A stretch of 64,000 bases of DNA, taken from assembly GCF_024806835.1 (NCBI RefSeq), contig NZ_JANTYU010000001.1, forward strand, positions 496,001 to 560,000. The letters run 5' to 3'. This DNA comes from Xanthomonas sp. 3793 (GTDB lineage Bacteria > Pseudomonadota > Gammaproteobacteria > Xanthomonadales > Xanthomonadaceae). Below are positions 1 to 10,539 of this stretch, in pieces; the first letter of the stretch is position 1; each line of letters begins with the position of its first letter. The position numbers and the translations under genes are program-made. Under the pieces are notes generated by a model. The model saw nothing but the letters and a program-made list of their open reading frames with translations. It did not search any database and had not been told where the DNA came from.

Positions 1-36
1 GTCGCCAGGCATCACATCGGGGGTCTGTGCAGTCAT
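1..36 (-). CDS. start of an unidentified gene, cut by the window edge
   Basis: Only the first 12 codons are inside the window, reading leftward from an ATG at 36-34 (MTAQTPDVMPGD). The start lies 11 bases after the stop of the chemoreceptor gene and runs the same way, so the two are probably co-transcribed. A partner such as CheW or a second receptor would fit the context, but twelve residues do not allow a family call. Confidence 0.45.
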   Translation of the reverse strand, partial: MTAQTPDVMPGD

Positions 37-47
37 CGATCGGTCTC

Positions 48-1706
48 TCAGAAGCGGGCGAACTGGCCTTCGTCCGGGCCCTCGGACATCGCGTACGCCG
101 GTGCGGCATTGCTGCGCCAGCCGCGCGCACCGGTCGCACGTACCGGGCGTGCGACCGCCGCCTTGCCGCGCTTGGGCGGCGTGCTCACAGGCCCCTGCCC
201 GCCCAGGCGGAAGAACGCCATGCTCTGCTGCAGCTGCTCGGCCTGCGCGCTCATTTCTTCGGCGGTGGCGGCCAGTTCTTCGGACGCGCTGGCGTTCTGC
301 TGGGTGGTCTGGCTCAACTGCACCACCGCCGAGTTGATCTGGCTCACGCCCGAGGATTGTTCTTCGGATGCGGCGGAAATTTCCTGCACCAGATCCGAGG
401 TGCGCTTGATGCTGGGCACGATGGTGTCGAGCAGGCGGCCGGCGCGGTCGGCCAGCTCCACACTGGAACTGGCCACCTCGCCGATTTCCTGCGCGGCCAC
501 CTGGCTGCGTTCGGCCAGCTTGCGCACTTCGGCGGCAACCACCGCAAATCCCTTGCCATGCTCGCCGGCACGCGCCGCTTCGATGGCGGCATTGAGCGCC
601 AGCAGATTGGTCTGATAGGCGATGTCGTCGATGATGCCGATCTTCTGCGCGATCTGCTTCATCGCCTGGGTGGTGGCGACCACCGCTTCGCCACCTTCGA
701 TGGTTTCCCTGGCAGCCTGGGTGGCCATGCCATCGGTGATGCGGGCGTTCTCGGTGTTCTGGCTGATCGATGCGGTCATCTGCTCCAGCGAGGCGCTGGT
801 TTCTTCCACGCCGGCCGCCTGTTCGCTGGCGGCCTGCGACAACGACTGCGCAGTGGCGCTGACTTCTTCGGAGGCGCTGGCCAGGGTCTCGGCGCTGGTA
901 TTGACCTCGCCCACCACCTGCGACAGCTTCTGCACCATGGTGCGCATGGCTTCGAGCAGCTGCGCGGTCTCGTCGCGACCATGCACGTCGATGCGCATGG
1001 TCAGATCGCCCTCGGACAAGCCGTTGGCGACCGTGACGGCGCGCCGGATCGGGCCGGTGACGCTGCGGCTGATCACCACGCCAAGCACCGCGCCGAGCAG
1101 CACGCCGCCACAGATGATGGCTACCAGCAGTTTGGAACTGCGCGCGTGGATGGCGCCGGTTTCGGCGTTGGCCGAGGCCGCGCTGCGCTCGCGCAGGCCG
1201 CTCAGGTCCGTCATCAGGTTATCCACCTCATCCGAGCTTGCGCGGACCGCACGCGACAACGCGGCCAGTTCCGGATTGGCTTCGCGCAAGGCCTCACGGT
1301 TGGCGGCCTCGATGAAACGGCCGCGCTCGTCCAGATACTTCTGCCAGGCGCGGTCGAACTGCGCGAGCTTGTTCTTGCCCTCTTCGGTCTGGAAGCTGCC
1401 GCGCGCACGGGTCATGTAATCGACCACCTTGGCGGTGTACTTGTCGATGTTCTGCACATGCGACTGGCGCTCTTCCGCGCTGCTGGCCAGCAGCAGGTTG
1501 GCGCGCGCGCGGCCGGCATAGATCAGGTTGATGTTGGCTTCCTTGACGTTGGACAGGCCCAGCAATTCGCGCTCGTACAGCGAGGTCGACAGGTCGCTGA
1601 TGCGTCCAGAGTTCGAATAGCCCACCCACCCGATGCAAGCGCCGATCGCCGAGACGATCAGAAACGCCACGATCAGCCGGGTTCCGATTTTGAAGTTGCC
1701 TAACAT
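48..1706 (-). CDS. methyl-accepting chemotaxis protein
   Basis: A 552-residue transmembrane chemoreceptor that would signal through CheW/CheA to the flagellar motor. A first membrane helix (about residues 11-30) is followed by a periplasmic region (32-190) of four-helix-bundle type, a second helix (193-213), a HAMP domain (214-266) and a cytoplasmic signalling domain. The strongly conserved hairpin tip lies at about 357-400 and contains [20 protein letters not shown]. The C-terminus (GQFARF) has no NWETF-like CheR/CheB docking pentapeptide, so adaptation enzymes must bind in another way. The ATG at 1706-1704 is preceded by AAGAGAA at suitable distance. A sigma-28-like promoter sits about 110 bases upstream. 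The ligand cannot be deduced from the sequence. Confidence 0.95.
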   Translation of the reverse strand: MLGNFKIGTRLIVAFLIVSAIGACIGWVGYSNSGRISDLSTSLYERELLGLSNVKEANINLIYAGRARANLLLASSAEERQSHVQNIDKYTAKVVDYMTRARGSFQTEEGKNKLAQFDRAWQKYLDERGRFIEAANREALREANPELAALSRAVRASSDEVDNLMTDLSGLRERSAASANAETGAIHARSSKLLVAIICGGVLLGAVLGVVISRSVTGPIRRAVTVANGLSEGDLTMRIDVHGRDETAQLLEAMRTMVQKLSQVVGEVNTSAETLASASEEVSATAQSLSQAASEQAAGVEETSASLEQMTASISQNTENARITDGMATQAARETIEGGEAVVATTQAMKQIAQKIGIIDDIAYQTNLLALNAAIEAARAGEHGKGFAVVAAEVRKLAERSQVAAQEIGEVASSSVELADRAGRLLDTIVPSIKRTSDLVQEISAASEEQSSGVSQINSAVVQLSQTTQQNASASEELAATAEEMSAQAEQLQQSMAFFRLGGQGPVSTPPKRGKAAVARPVRATGARGWRSNAAPAYAMSEGPDEGQFARF

Positions 1707-1814
1707 TGGGAAGTTCTCTTGAGTGATGCGTGGGCTGCATGCGGTGCATGGGCAATCGACGGTGCTGCGCGTGCCGATCGCACGCTGCGGACTCGTCTAA
1801 CCAATCGTTGATAG

Positions 1815-1841
1815 CTATCGGCGATGGCGAAACACGCTTGA
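1815..1841 (-). promoter_or_regulatory. sigma-28 (FliA)-type promoter for the chemoreceptor
   Basis: On the minus strand TCAAG (1841-1837) is followed after 14 bases by GCCGATAG (1822-1815). The FliA consensus is TAAA/TCAA, 15 bases, GCCGATAA, so only the last base of the -10 element differs and the spacing is exact. It points at the chemoreceptor start 109 bases away, which places that gene in the late flagellar regulon. Confidence 0.7.
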
Positions 1842-2004
1842 GATGTGGCCCCTCGTACAGCGCCCATTTATGCAGACGGATATGCGGTTTTGTGACAGGG
1901 CTGGCGCTCCTGACCCGGCTTGTTCGGAAAAACCCTACCCCTGATTGACGGACTGTCCGGGACAGTCCGCAGAGACATCACGACCGTGCGGCTAGACTGG
2001 CGCA

Positions 2005-2625
2005 ATGCCGTACAGGACCCTGCCCCGCGCGTTCTACACCCAAGATGCGCGCCAGGTTGCGCCGCGCCTGCTCAACAAGGTGCTGGTCAGCGCCGATGGC
2101 CGCCGCGGCCGCATTACCGAGGTTGAGGCCTATTGCGGCAGCGAAGATCCCGCCGCCCATTCGTTCCGCGGCATCACCCCGCGCACCCAGGTGATGTTCG
2201 GTCCACCCGGACATCTGTATGTGTATTTCATCTATGGCATGCACTGGGCGATCAATGCGGTCTGCGGGGGCGCGCCTGGGCACGCTGTGCTGATCCGCGC
2301 ACTGCAGCCGTTGGCCGGGGTCGAAGCCATGCAGGCTGCACGCGGCACGGCGCCGGCCAAGGCACTGACCACCGGGCCCGGCCGTCTGGCGCAGGCGTTC
2401 GGCGTAACTGCGGCCGACAACGGGCTGGACCTGACCGATGCCGACGCGCGGCTGTGGATCGAGGACGATGGCACCCCGCCGCCGACTGTGCCGCTCGCGA
2501 CGCCGCGCATCGGTATCCGCAAAGCCATCGATCAGCCATGGCGCTGGGTGGTGCCCGACAGCGCCTATGTGTCGCGTCCGCTCCCGCGCGTGACCGGCAC
2601 GCGGGCAGCGCTGACAGGCGACTGA
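2005..2625 (+). CDS. mag: DNA-3-methyladenine glycosylase, AAG/MPG family
   Basis: A 206-residue base-excision repair enzyme that flips out and removes alkylated purines such as 3-methyladenine. The family signature is clear: EVEAYCG around residues 39-45, AAHSFRG at 50-56 and the block [16 protein letters not shown] at 71-86. By alignment with human AAG, Glu41 is the general base and Tyr43 and His52 are the residues that stack on the flipped base. Length is typical for bacterial members. The ATG at 2005 has no strong ribosome binding site. The last 61 bases overlap the 3' end of the convergent Lhr helicase gene. Confidence 0.95.
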   Translation: MPYRTLPRAFYTQDARQVAPRLLNKVLVSADGRRGRITEVEAYCGSEDPAAHSFRGITPRTQVMFGPPGHLYVYFIYGMHWAINAVCGGAPGHAVLIRALQPLAGVEAMQAARGTAPAKALTTGPGRLAQAFGVTAADNGLDLTDADARLWIEDDGTPPPTVPLATPRIGIRKAIDQPWRWVVPDSAYVSRPLPRVTGTRAALTGD

Positions 2626-5600
2626 GCCAGCCACTGCTCCATCGGCGTCAGCTCGGCCGCACCCGGCCCGCGTTGCAGGATGCGCAATGCCTGCTCGCCC
2701 TGTTCGGCAGTGAGCGCGTGCAACGGCTGAAAGCGATCAGCCACCCACACCGCCATCGGCAGGCCATCTAGCGATGCGACGCGATTACCCGGCACACGTG
2801 CCACGCGCTCGCCGGGCAAGATGCTGCCCAACAGATTGCTCGGGTCGCTTGCGCTCACGCACACCCAGCGCTGCTGCGGCACCTGTGCGCGCACGCGACG
2901 CAAGGCCGCGATCGCATCCGGCAACGCGAACTGCTCGCCAGACAGGCCGGCGATGAAGCGGCCGCCACGGATTTCGCCGCGCGCTTCCAGGCGTTGATAC
3001 ATGCGCAGCAGTTCGCGCCAGGGCGGCAACCATGCCGCCTCGCGTTCGAGCAAGCGCCAGCACACCACGCCGTAGCGGCGCAGCAGCGTGCGCGCAACGT
3101 GTTCGAGCATCTCCTGATGCCGCTCGCCGGCTTCGGCCTGCGGCAGATCGGCCGGCGTACGCACCGGCGCCCAGCGCCCGGCATCGCGGATGCCCAGGGC
3201 ACCGCTACGCCGCCGCTGACGCGAGAGCGCTGACGGCCGCTTGGACGCCGGTACCAGCAGCGCGCGCAGTCCGGCATAACTGTCGCAATGCGCACGGCCA
3301 CGCATCACCAGTTCGCTCAAGGCATCTTCCAGTTCGGTGCTCATCAGGTGTGCGGCATCGGCGATCTCGTCGAAGAACAACGCGCCCTGCTGCTGCAGCA
3401 CCTCCACCACGCGCTGCGCGCGCGACCCCAGCGGCGCGTCGTCTGCTGCGCGTGCCAGCCCGCTCCAGCGCTGCGCCTCGCGGCGTGGCAACAGCACGAT
3501 CGGAGTGGCCCGCAGCGCGGCGCCGCTGCGCCCGCCGCCGGGACGCAGGCGCGCCCACGTGGTACGTCCGGCCGTGCACAGTTCGTCCAGCCACGCGGGT
3601 TGATAGTCGCGCACACGCGCCGGCAGCACTTCGCTTTCCCACAGCACGGCCGACGCTTCGAAACCTTCCAGTTGCCCCACAACGCCAGCCAACGCGTCCG
3701 GTCCGGCAACCCGGCTATCGCTGTCCAGATGCTGCCACTCGAACAGGAAGCGCGCGTAATCGCGCTGCGACACCGGCTCGATCTCGCGCCGCAGCCGCCC
3801 CAGCGTGTAGCGGTGGATGCGCGCCAGCAGATGGCGTTCGCACCACTCTTCCGACTGCGCATGCGCACTGAACTGGCCGGCCATGACATAGCCCTCGCGC
3901 TGCAGTGTCAGCAACGCCAGCGCGATTTCATCCTCGGGCAGGCGCAATGCGGCGGCCAATGCCGGCACCTGCGCCGGGCCGACCGCAGACAGGCGCCCGC
4001 GCAACAGCTCGCGCACCGCCCAGTCGCGCTCCCAGTCGGCCACGCGGCAGTCGTCCGGTGCCTGCAACGGCGGTTGTGCCGACGCGTGCGGATACAGGCG
4101 CATGAACCAATCGATGCGCTCGGCGCTGATCCACAGCGCCGGCGCGCCTTGCATGAGCAGGCAGCTGGCACGGCCATCGGCGGCAAGCACGCTCAACCAT
4201 GCCTGCCACTGCACATCTGCCGCCTCGACGACCGGCAGCACGCCCAGCCCGACCAGGGCCTCGTGCATCTCTTCGGCATCGCGGGGCTGCGGCCAGGCTT
4301 CCTCGCGCACCGACGCGATGGCCAATGGGTCCAGCCGCCCAAGATCGTCGCCGCTCTGCGGGCTGTAGCGGCGGCTCTGCACGGCCTGGGTGCGGCGCTC
4401 TTCCAGCGGCGCGTCGTCCAGGAATGCGTACGGACGCGCGTTCAAGGCTTCTGCCGCCAGCGGAGAGGGCGCCGCCAGATCGTGCGCCACCAGGGTGATG
4501 GCGCCAGATTCCAGCCCACGCAACACCTGCAGCCAGCCTTCACTGTCCATCGCCTGGTGCAGGCAATCATCCAGCGTCTGCGTGACCAACGGATGGTCCG
4601 GCACCTCGCGCTCGCCGACCAGGTTCTCCGCACAGGCCACCTGATCCGGAAACACGGTCGCCAACAGGTCTTCGGACTTCATCCGCTGCAACTGCGGGGC
4701 GACCTTGTTGCCGCCGGTGAAACGCGGCAATGCCATCGCATTGGTGGCGTTCCAGCGCCAGCGCACGCCGAACAATGGCGCATCCAGCAGCGCCTGGATC
4801 AGCACATGTTCGGCTGACGACGAATGCAGGTAGCGGCCAACCTCTTCCAGCGCAAAACTGTGGCTGGTGGACAGCGACAACACGATCGCATCCTCGGTTG
4901 CGGCTGCCTGCAATTCGAAATTGAAGGTGCGACAGAAGCGCTTGCGCAGTGCCAGCCCCCAGGCACGATTGATGCGGCTCCCATAGGGCGAGTGGATCAC
5001 CAGTTGCGTGCCGCCGCTGGCATCGAAGAATCGCTCCAGCACCAGGCACTGCTGCGTGGGCATGGCGCCCAGCGCCGCACTGGCATGTGCCAGATAGTCC
5101 ACCAACTGCTGCGCTGATTCTGCAGAACAGCCAAGCGCACTGCATAGCCAATCGCGTGCCGCCCGGTGCGGTGCATTGTCGAGTCGGGAAGCAATCTCGC
5201 CGCGCAGGCGCGACACCGCCGCCGACAACTCGTCGCTGCGGCCAGGCGCTTCGCCCAACCAGAACGGGATATTCGGCGGTGCGCCCTTGGCATCTTCCAC
5301 GCGCACGCGCCCGGCCTCCACACGCAGGATGCGGTAGCTGGCATTGCCGAGCTGGAACACGTCGCCGGTGAGACTTTCGACCGCAAAATCTTCGTTCACC
5401 GTGCCGATCTTTTCGGCCTGCGGCTCCAGCACCACACTGTAGTCGCCGGTTTCGGGAATGGTGCCGCCGGAGGTCAGCGCGGTCATGCGCGCACCGCGGC
5501 GCGCATGCAGCCGCCGATGCACCGCATCTCGATGCAGATACCCGGCTCGCGGCCCCAGCCGTGTGCTGAAGCCCTCGCACAGCATGCGCACCACACTGTC

Positions 5601-6959
5601 GAAGGTGGCGCGACTCAATTGAGCGAACGGCCATGCGCGCCGCATCAGTGCGAACAGCGCGTCCTCGTCCCAGTCTTCGCATGCCGCCTCAGCCACGATC
5701 TGCTGTGCAAGCACATCCACCGGCGCCATCGGAATGCGCAGCGCATCCAGTTCGCCACGCCGGATGCCGTCCAGCAATGCCGCGCATTCGACCAGCTCGT
5801 CGCGGGTCTGCGGAAACAGCCGCGCCTTCGGCGTGCCGCCGACCTTGTGACCGGAGCGGCCGGCGCGCTGCAGGAAGGTGGCGATCGAGCGCGGTGACCC
5901 GAGCTGGCAGACCAGATCCACGTCGCCGATATCCAGGCCCAGCTCCAGCGAGGCGGTGGCCACCAGCACGGTGAGTTCGCCTGCCTTGAGCCGTTGCTCG
6001 GCCAGCAGACGCGTCTCGCGCGACAGACTGCCGTGATGGGCGGCAACGCGCTGCTTGCCCAATAGATCGCCCAGATGCCGCGCCGCACGCTCGGCCATGC
6101 GCCGCGTGTTGACGAACACCAGTGTGGTGCGATGCTGCTGCGCTAGCGCGGCCACGTCAGCGTAGACCTGCAGCCATTGGTCGTTGGACATCACCACGCT
6201 CAGCGGCGTAGGCGGCAGCGCCAACGCCAGATCGCGCTCACGCGTGTAGCCGATATCGACGATCTCGCAGGGCGGCGCCGCGCCGTCTTCGTCAACGCCG
6301 ACCAGAAATTGCGCGACGGTTTCGATGGGTTTCTGGGTTGCCGACAAACCGACCCGCGTGATCGGCTGATCGGCAAGTCGCTGCAGCCGCTCCAACGTCA
6401 GGCTCAGATGGCTGCCACGCTTGTCCGCCGCCACCGCATGGATTTCATCGACGATGACCGTGCGCACATGCCGCAACGCACTGCGCCCGGATGCCGAGCC
6501 CAGCAACACGTACAACGATTCGGGCGTGGTCACCAGGATGTGCGGCGGCACCCGCCGCGCCTGAGCCCGCTCGCGCTGCGGCGTATCGCCGGTGCGGACC
6601 GCCGTGCGCACTGCCACATCCGGCAGGCCGTCGGCAGCCAGGGCGGTGCGGATGCCCTGCAGCGGCGCTTCCAGATTGAGATGGATGTCGTTGGACAGCG
6701 CCTTCAACGGCGACACATACACCACCCGCGTCTGGTCGGGCAGCGCACCGCCATTGTCCAGCCCGTCGCGGATCAGCGCATCGATCGCCGCAAGGAACGC
6801 GGTGAGCGTCTTGCCCGAACCGGTGGGCGCGGCCACCAGCGTATGCCGGCCGGCCTGGATCGCCGGCCACGCAGCAACCTGCGCCGGCGTGGGCGCAGCG
6901 AAGGTCTGCGCGAACCACGCAGCGACCACGGGATGGAAATGCTGCAGAACAGGATGCAT
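2565..6959 (-). CDS. lhr: Lhr-type large ATP-dependent helicase
   Basis: A 1464-residue superfamily 2 helicase of the Lhr (large helicase-related) family, close in length to E. coli Lhr (about 1540). Walker A APTGSGKT lies at residues 44-51, the DEIH box at 171-174, SATQ at 206-209 and motif [10 protein letters not shown] further on. The long C-terminal half corresponds to the Lhr-specific extension, to which uracil-DNA glycosylase activity has been assigned in E. coli Lhr. Longer readings need a TTG at 6989; the ATG at 6959 begins [10 protein letters not shown] and fits family N-termini. It is convergent with the glycosylase gene and shares its final 61 bases, so the repair pair could interfere transcriptionally. 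A role in DNA repair is inferred from family and neighbour. Confidence 0.95.
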   Translation of the reverse strand: MHPVLQHFHPVVAAWFAQTFAAPTPAQVAAWPAIQAGRHTLVAAPTGSGKTLTAFLAAIDALIRDGLDNGGALPDQTRVVYVSPLKALSNDIHLNLEAPLQGIRTALAADGLPDVAVRTAVRTGDTPQRERAQARRVPPHILVTTPESLYVLLGSASGRSALRHVRTVIVDEIHAVAADKRGSHLSLTLERLQRLADQPITRVGLSATQKPIETVAQFLVGVDEDGAAPPCEIVDIGYTRERDLALALPPTPLSVVMSNDQWLQVYADVAALAQQHRTTLVFVNTRRMAERAARHLGDLLGKQRVAAHHGSLSRETRLLAEQRLKAGELTVLVATASLELGLDIGDVDLVCQLGSPRSIATFLQRAGRSGHKVGGTPKARLFPQTRDELVECAALLDGIRRGELDALRIPMAPVDVLAQQIVAEAACEDWDEDALFALMRRAWPFAQLSRATFDSVVRMLCEGFSTRLGPRAGYLHRDAVHRRLHARRGARMTALTSGGTIPETGDYSVVLEPQAEKIGTVNEDFAVESLTGDVFQLGNASYRILRVEAGRVRVEDAKGAPPNIPFWLGEAPGRSDELSAAVSRLRGEIASRLDNAPHRAARDWLCSALGCSAESAQQLVDYLAHASAALGAMPTQQCLVLERFFDASGGTQLVIHSPYGSRINRAWGLALRKRFCRTFNFELQAAATEDAIVLSLSTSHSFALEEVGRYLHSSSAEHVLIQALLDAPLFGVRWRWNATNAMALPRFTGGNKVAPQLQRMKSEDLLATVFPDQVACAENLVGEREVPDHPLVTQTLDDCLHQAMDSEGWLQVLRGLESGAITLVAHDLAAPSPLAAEALNARPYAFLDDAPLEERRTQAVQSRRYSPQSGDDLGRLDPLAIASVREEAWPQPRDAEEMHEALVGLGVLPVVEAADVQWQAWLSVLAADGRASCLLMQGAPALWISAERIDWFMRLYPHASAQPPLQAPDDCRVADWERDWAVRELLRGRLSAVGPAQVPALAAALRLPEDEIALALLTLQREGYVMAGQFSAHAQSEEWCERHLLARIHRYTLGRLRREIEPVSQRDYARFLFEWQHLDSDSRVAGPDALAGVVGQLEGFEASAVLWESEVLPARVRDYQPAWLDELCTAGRTTWARLRPGGGRSGAALRATPIVLLPRREAQRWSGLARAADDAPLGSRAQRVVEVLQQQGALFFDEIADAAHLMSTELEDALSELVMRGRAHCDSYAGLRALLVPASKRPSALSRQRRRSGALGIRDAGRWAPVRTPADLPQAEAGERHQEMLEHVARTLLRRYGVVCWRLLEREAAWLPPWRELLRMYQRLEARGEIRGGRFIAGLSGEQFALPDAIAALRRVRAQVPQQRWVCVSASDPSNLLGSILPGERVARVPGNRVASLDGLPMAVWVADRFQPLHALTAEQGEQALRILQRGPGAAELTPMEQWLAQSPVSAARVPVTRGSGRDT

Positions 6960-7178
6960 GGGCGATGTCAGTAACGGATGGCCGGCCAAATGCGTTCAAC
7001 CCGTAGATGTACTGTCAGATGGCGCTTCTGTGGCGCGGATGCAAGCCGGCGTCGGCAAGGCTGGTGAACCCATTCACGCACATTCACGGAAACATGGGGT
7101 GACCTCCTCCGCACGCTGATTGAGAACAGCGGCCGTCATGCGATTGTCGGGCAGGCGACGCCGTGGCACATTGGCGAC

Positions 7179-7523
7179 ATGCCCAGCCTCATCCTCTTCA
7201 TGATTGCCGGCGCAGCGCTGTTCGCGTTCTGGAACTCGTCGCGTGCCGCAGCCGAACGTGCCGACATCCTCGGCCGCAATGCCTGCCGTGCGGCCGATGT
7301 GCAGTGGCTGGACCAGAGCGTGCATTCCACCAATCTGCGCGTCTGCAGACTGCCCAATGGCTGGCTGGGCTTCGAGCGCACGTTCCGCTTCGAGTATTCC
7401 TACGATGGCGCCGATCGCCACAGCGGCAAACTGGTGCTGCGCGGCGATCAGTTGATTGCGTTCACCGGGCCGCAGGTCGCGACGGTGCGGGCGCTGCATC
7501 CGGAGCATGAGCGGCTGGAATGA
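7179..7523 (+). CDS. DUF3301 family small membrane-anchored protein
   Basis: A 114-residue protein with one N-terminal hydrophobic segment (about residues 3-18) followed by a soluble domain with the pattern of the DUF3301 family (RVCRLPNGWLGFERTFRFEYS). Function is unknown in the family. It reads rightward in the gap between the Lhr helicase and the sspAB operon and appears monocistronic, with a GC-rich hairpin 12 bases after its stop. Confidence 0.75.
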   Translation: MPSLILFMIAGAALFAFWNSSRAAAERADILGRNACRAADVQWLDQSVHSTNLRVCRLPNGWLGFERTFRFEYSYDGADRHSGKLVLRGDQLIAFTGPQVATVRALHPEHERLE

Positions 7524-7535
7524 GCAGGCTGCGCT

Positions 7536-7558
7536 GGCACCTGCATCTGGCAGGTGCC
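7536..7558. terminator. hairpin after the DUF3301 gene
   Basis: A perfect 9-bp stem GGCACCTGC / GCAGGTGCC with a five-base loop lies just after the stop at 7523. There is no T-tract on either side, so it is only a possible terminator. The rest of the gap to 7757 shows nothing further. Confidence 0.4.
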
Positions 7559-7756
7559 GATGTCTGTGGCTGATGCCGGCTTAGAGCGGGGGGCAGACGC
7601 AGTGAGCAGTCGCCAGCCCGGTGTGAACGGCGCGCCAGGAACCGCAGGGGCTGCGTGGCGCTGCCGAACAGGATTCCGGCCGCCGCCCGCGTGGCGACGA
7701 GCGCAGTCCTGTGTCAGCCGTTCTTAGGCGCGCTGTCGTCGTCGGTTGCCCTGGGC

Positions 7757-8164
7757 TCACTCCACCAGCCGACGAAGTATATCCATCCACCCGGATCCGG
7801 CCGCCCACCCGGATCCGGCCGCTGCCGGGACGTCCGGCACCGGCTCGTATCCGTTGCCCCGGCCGCTCAACCAGCGTAGCTGCTGCTTACCCTCACGACG
7901 CAGCTGCGCCTGTGCGAACAGGCATAGCGGGCGCAGCATGTCGGCCTTCTTCAACAGGCGCGACCTGCCATTTATCTCGATGCTGAGAAAGTGCGCTTCA
8001 TCGGGCGTATCGACGTAGCTGCGCGCGACAAGACAGCGCCTGCCTTGCACGAAACGATAAATGTCGTACTCGTAGTGGTAATCGACTGCGCCGGACGCAT
8101 CCGGCGCACTGCAATCGACATGACGGGCGCGTTCCACCCGCACGGGAACGCGGCTGTCAGCCAC
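7757..8164 (-). CDS. conserved hypothetical protein downstream of sspB
   Basis: A 135-residue protein I cannot assign to a family. It starts at a GTG nine bases after the sspB stop and is probably the third gene of an sspA-sspB operon. The central part (YHYEYDIYRFVQGRRCLVARS, DEAHFLSIEINGRSRLLKKAD) looks like a compact mixed alpha/beta domain. Near the C-terminus AAGSGW occurs twice in tandem, produced by a 17-bp direct repeat around a GGATCC core at 7788-7825. No signal peptide or membrane segment is visible. The lack of a clear ribosome binding site suggests coupling to sspB translation. Confidence 0.65.
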   Translation of the reverse strand: MADSRVPVRVERARHVDCSAPDASGAVDYHYEYDIYRFVQGRRCLVARSYVDTPDEAHFLSIEINGRSRLLKKADMLRPLCLFAQAQLRREGKQQLRWLSGRGNGYEPVPDVPAAAGSGWAAGSGWMDILRRLVE

Positions 8165-8173
8165 CGTGCGCGC

Positions 8174-8614
8174 TTACTTGACCACGCGCAGGTGTGGGCG
8201 CTTGCCACCGCCGGGCGGCTCGTCGGGCGTCGGCGCGCTAGGCGGCGGTGCGCCGGGATCCGGCGGCTCGCTGCTGGTGCCGGGGATGTCGTCCGGCAAT
8301 GCCATGCCCTGCCCGGTTTCGCGCGCGTAGACCGCTAGCACCGCAGCCATCGGCACCATCACCGGATAGCTGACACCGCCGAAGCGCGCAGTGAAACTCA
8401 CGCTCTCGTTATCGACCTGCAGCCCGACCACGGCGCGCTCGGCGATGTTCAACACCACGCGGCCGTCCTTGACGGCACTGGCCGGCACTTGCACGCCGGG
8501 CAGTCCTGCATCCACCAGAACGTGCGGGGTCATGCCATTGTCGTTGATCCATTCGACCAAGGCCCGCAACAGATACGGGCGATGGCTGGTCATGCGGGGG
8601 AAATCTTCGCTCAT
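8174..8614 (-). CDS. sspB: ClpXP protease specificity-enhancing factor SspB
   Basis: An adaptor of 146 residues that delivers ssrA-tagged peptides from stalled ribosomes to ClpXP. The folded domain (about residues 8-105) carries the family blocks RPYLLRALVEWI, VQVPASAVKDG, LNIAERAV and FTARFGG. A proline-rich flexible linker follows, then the C-terminal ClpX-docking tail RPHLRVVK, almost the same as E. coli RPALRVVK. The upstream ATG at 8614 is used here; Met8 (8593) is an alternative closer to E. coli SspB. It lies 78 bases after sspA and is probably co-transcribed with it. Confidence 0.93.
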   Translation of the reverse strand: MSEDFPRMTSHRPYLLRALVEWINDNGMTPHVLVDAGLPGVQVPASAVKDGRVVLNIAERAVVGLQVDNESVSFTARFGGVSYPVMVPMAAVLAVYARETGQGMALPDDIPGTSSEPPDPGAPPPSAPTPDEPPGGGKRPHLRVVK

Positions 8615-8692
8615 GACGTCATTTTACCCGGACATGGCCCGCAACGGCGGCTGCGCGATGGGGCGTCGGTCTGTTGGCATACAGCCGTCACA

Positions 8693-9328
8693 TCAGCCCG
8701 GCAAATCACGCAGCTTTTTTTCCTGCTCGGTGAGGCTGCGAATGAAACCGGGATTGCGGAAGATCCGATTGCCGTAGTCCTCGATCGCCTTGCCATCCTT
8801 TGGCAGGCCGATCTCCAGTGCATCCAGTCGCCAGATGATCGGCGCCATCGCGCAATCGGCCAGACTCATTTCCGGATTGAGGAAGAACTTGCTGGCCTTG
8901 AACAGCGGCACCGAGGCGGTGAGCAGTTCCTTCAGGCGCTTGCGGCCGGCCTCGGCCTGGGTCTTGTTGCCGAGCTGGATCGCCTGCACCTGCGGCACCC
9001 AGTCGTGTTCGATCCGCAGCATCGCAAGGCGAAGGCGCGCCCGCGACAGCGGGTCGACCGGCATCAGCGGCGGATGCGGGTAGCGCTCGTCCAGATACTC
9101 GCTGACCACCGATGCGGCGTACAGCACCAGATCGCGCTCGACCAGGGTCGGCACCGAATGATAGGGATTGAGATCGATCAGATCTTCCGGGGGGTTTTGC
9201 GGGTCGACCGGCACCAGGTCGTAGGTCACCCCTTTCGCCGCCAGGACCAGACGGACCCGGTGGCACAACACGTCGTCGTTGGACGAAAACAAAGTCAAGG
9301 TATTCCGCATACGCACACTCGTCGCCAT
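8693..9328 (-). CDS. sspA: stringent starvation protein A (GST fold)
   Basis: A 211-residue RNA-polymerase-associated regulator with a glutathione S-transferase fold. It contains the SspA hallmarks DLIDLNPYHSVPTLVER and SEYLDERYPHPPLMPVDP, which include the surface-pocket segment PHPPLMP needed for SspA function in E. coli. It is expected to bind sigma-70 holoenzyme under starvation and acid stress rather than act as an enzyme. The ATG at 9328 has GGAG about 12 bases before it. sspB follows, as in other gammaproteobacteria. Confidence 0.93.
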   Translation of the reverse strand: MATSVRMRNTLTLFSSNDDVLCHRVRLVLAAKGVTYDLVPVDPQNPPEDLIDLNPYHSVPTLVERDLVLYAASVVSEYLDERYPHPPLMPVDPLSRARLRLAMLRIEHDWVPQVQAIQLGNKTQAEAGRKRLKELLTASVPLFKASKFFLNPEMSLADCAMAPIIWRLDALEIGLPKDGKAIEDYGNRIFRNPGFIRSLTEQEKKLRDLPG

Positions 9329-9557
9329 TCAAGGCTCTCCGACGACCGGAATCCGCCGGCCGCATCGGCGCGGCCGGCCCAACGCCGACCGTCACCACGG
9401 TCCTTCGAGTGTGCAATCACGTCACGCAAAAGCCAAGGGTGATAGGGCCTCAAAAACACCAACAAGCCATATTGTCGCCTCCCATGTCGGGCGCGGCCGG
9501 CGCTGACGCATCATCGGCAAGTAGGTCCGCGGCTTATCTGCGGATTCTGTGCAGGGC

Positions 9558-10365
9558 CCTTGCCCGCCCACCATCGCAGGACACGCCGCAAGTACGTCAA
9601 GGTAGGCGCTTACGCGGCATCCACGCCGCATAAGGTCCCACGACGTTGAGTGGGCAAGGACCTGTCGGGATGGTCGGTGTGCATGGTCTTGGGTAAAACA
9701 GTCCGCACACTGTCGGGTGCGGTGCCCTCACCGATTGCGGGACCGTGTGGCGGCATGGATGCCGCCACCGAGCCTACAGGGACGTACTTGCGGCGTGTCC
9801 CGCGAGCGGTGAGGGCGCCGCGCTCTCGACGCTGTGAGTTTGCTGCAGGGCCCTTGCCTGCCCCCTATCGCGGGACACGCCGTGAATCCGTCCATGGAGG
9901 CTCTTACGCGGCATCCATGCCGCGTAAGGTCCCGCGATAGCGGGCGGGCAAGGACCTGTCAAGATGGTCGGTGTGCCTGGTTAAGAGCAAAGCATGACGT
10001 GCGCTGGTCGCATCATTATGCGTCGACCAGCTTCTCACCCGCTCCCATCGTAAGCCGAGCAACAGACAAGCTTTTTTAGCGCGCAGCTTGCAAACATCTC
10101 GCCTGCCACCGCAAGCCGAGCAACACGCTTTCGAGAACGCAGCCGACCAACTGTCTGGTGCGGTGTCCTTGCCGCTTGCGGGACCGTGTGGCGGCATGGA
10201 TGCCGCCACCGAGCCCCCAGCCCCAGGGATGGGTTCACGGCGTATGCCACAAGCGGCTAGGGCGCAGCGCCCTCGACGCTGCGAGTTTGCTGCAGAGCCC
10301 TTGTCCGCCCACCGCCGCGGGACACGCCGCAAGTACGTCAAGGTAGGCTCTTGAACGGCGTCCAA
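9558..10365. repeat. composite palindromic repeat locus 1 (alternating A and B modules)
   Basis: The 1.2-kb gap between sspA and petC has no credible gene and is filled by two module types. B modules (about 102 bp: 9558-9659, 9852-9953 and a degraded one from 10298) have long inverted arms beginning CCTTGCCYGCC around a small hairpin TTACGCGGCAT/ATGCCGCGTAA. A modules (about 93 bp: 9724-9816 and a decayed one at 10164-10263) have about 20-bp arms ending TTGCGGGAC around GGCGGCAT/ATGCCGCC. The B-to-B distance is 294 bp. Bases 9954-10160 carry unrelated sequence. The same modules recur at 46318-46971. Bases 9329-9540 show nothing else. Confidence 0.85.
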
Positions 10366-10455
10366 GCCACCCAACGACTACGCGACCGCCGACAGACGCG
10401 GCCCATGCTCGAAATCGGCAAGCAGCATGCGTACACCCTGCTCCTGCGCAGCGCC

Positions 10456-10471
10456 TGCATGCATGCATGCA
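10456..10471. repeat. (TGCA)4 microsatellite
   Basis: Four perfect TGCA units form a self-complementary 16-mer 69 bases beyond the 3' end of petC. It can form a hairpin, but no T-tract follows, so a terminator role for the petABC transcript is uncertain. Confidence 0.5.
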
Positions 10472-10539
10472 CCGTGCGGCCGGTCTGCTGATCCTGGGCA
10501 GCCGCAGCATTGCACGGCCGCCTCGGGTTCACAGCACGA

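Noticed and set aside
27..1703. Long plus-strand frame opposite the chemoreceptor
   Set aside because: It mirrors the receptor gene, is rich in His, Gly and Arg as GC-rich antisense frames are, and has no recognisable domain.
7788..7825. Frame-changing repeat suggesting a pseudogene
   Set aside because: The 17-bp direct repeat lies in a 21-bp period, keeps the frame and only duplicates AAGSGW near the C-terminus.
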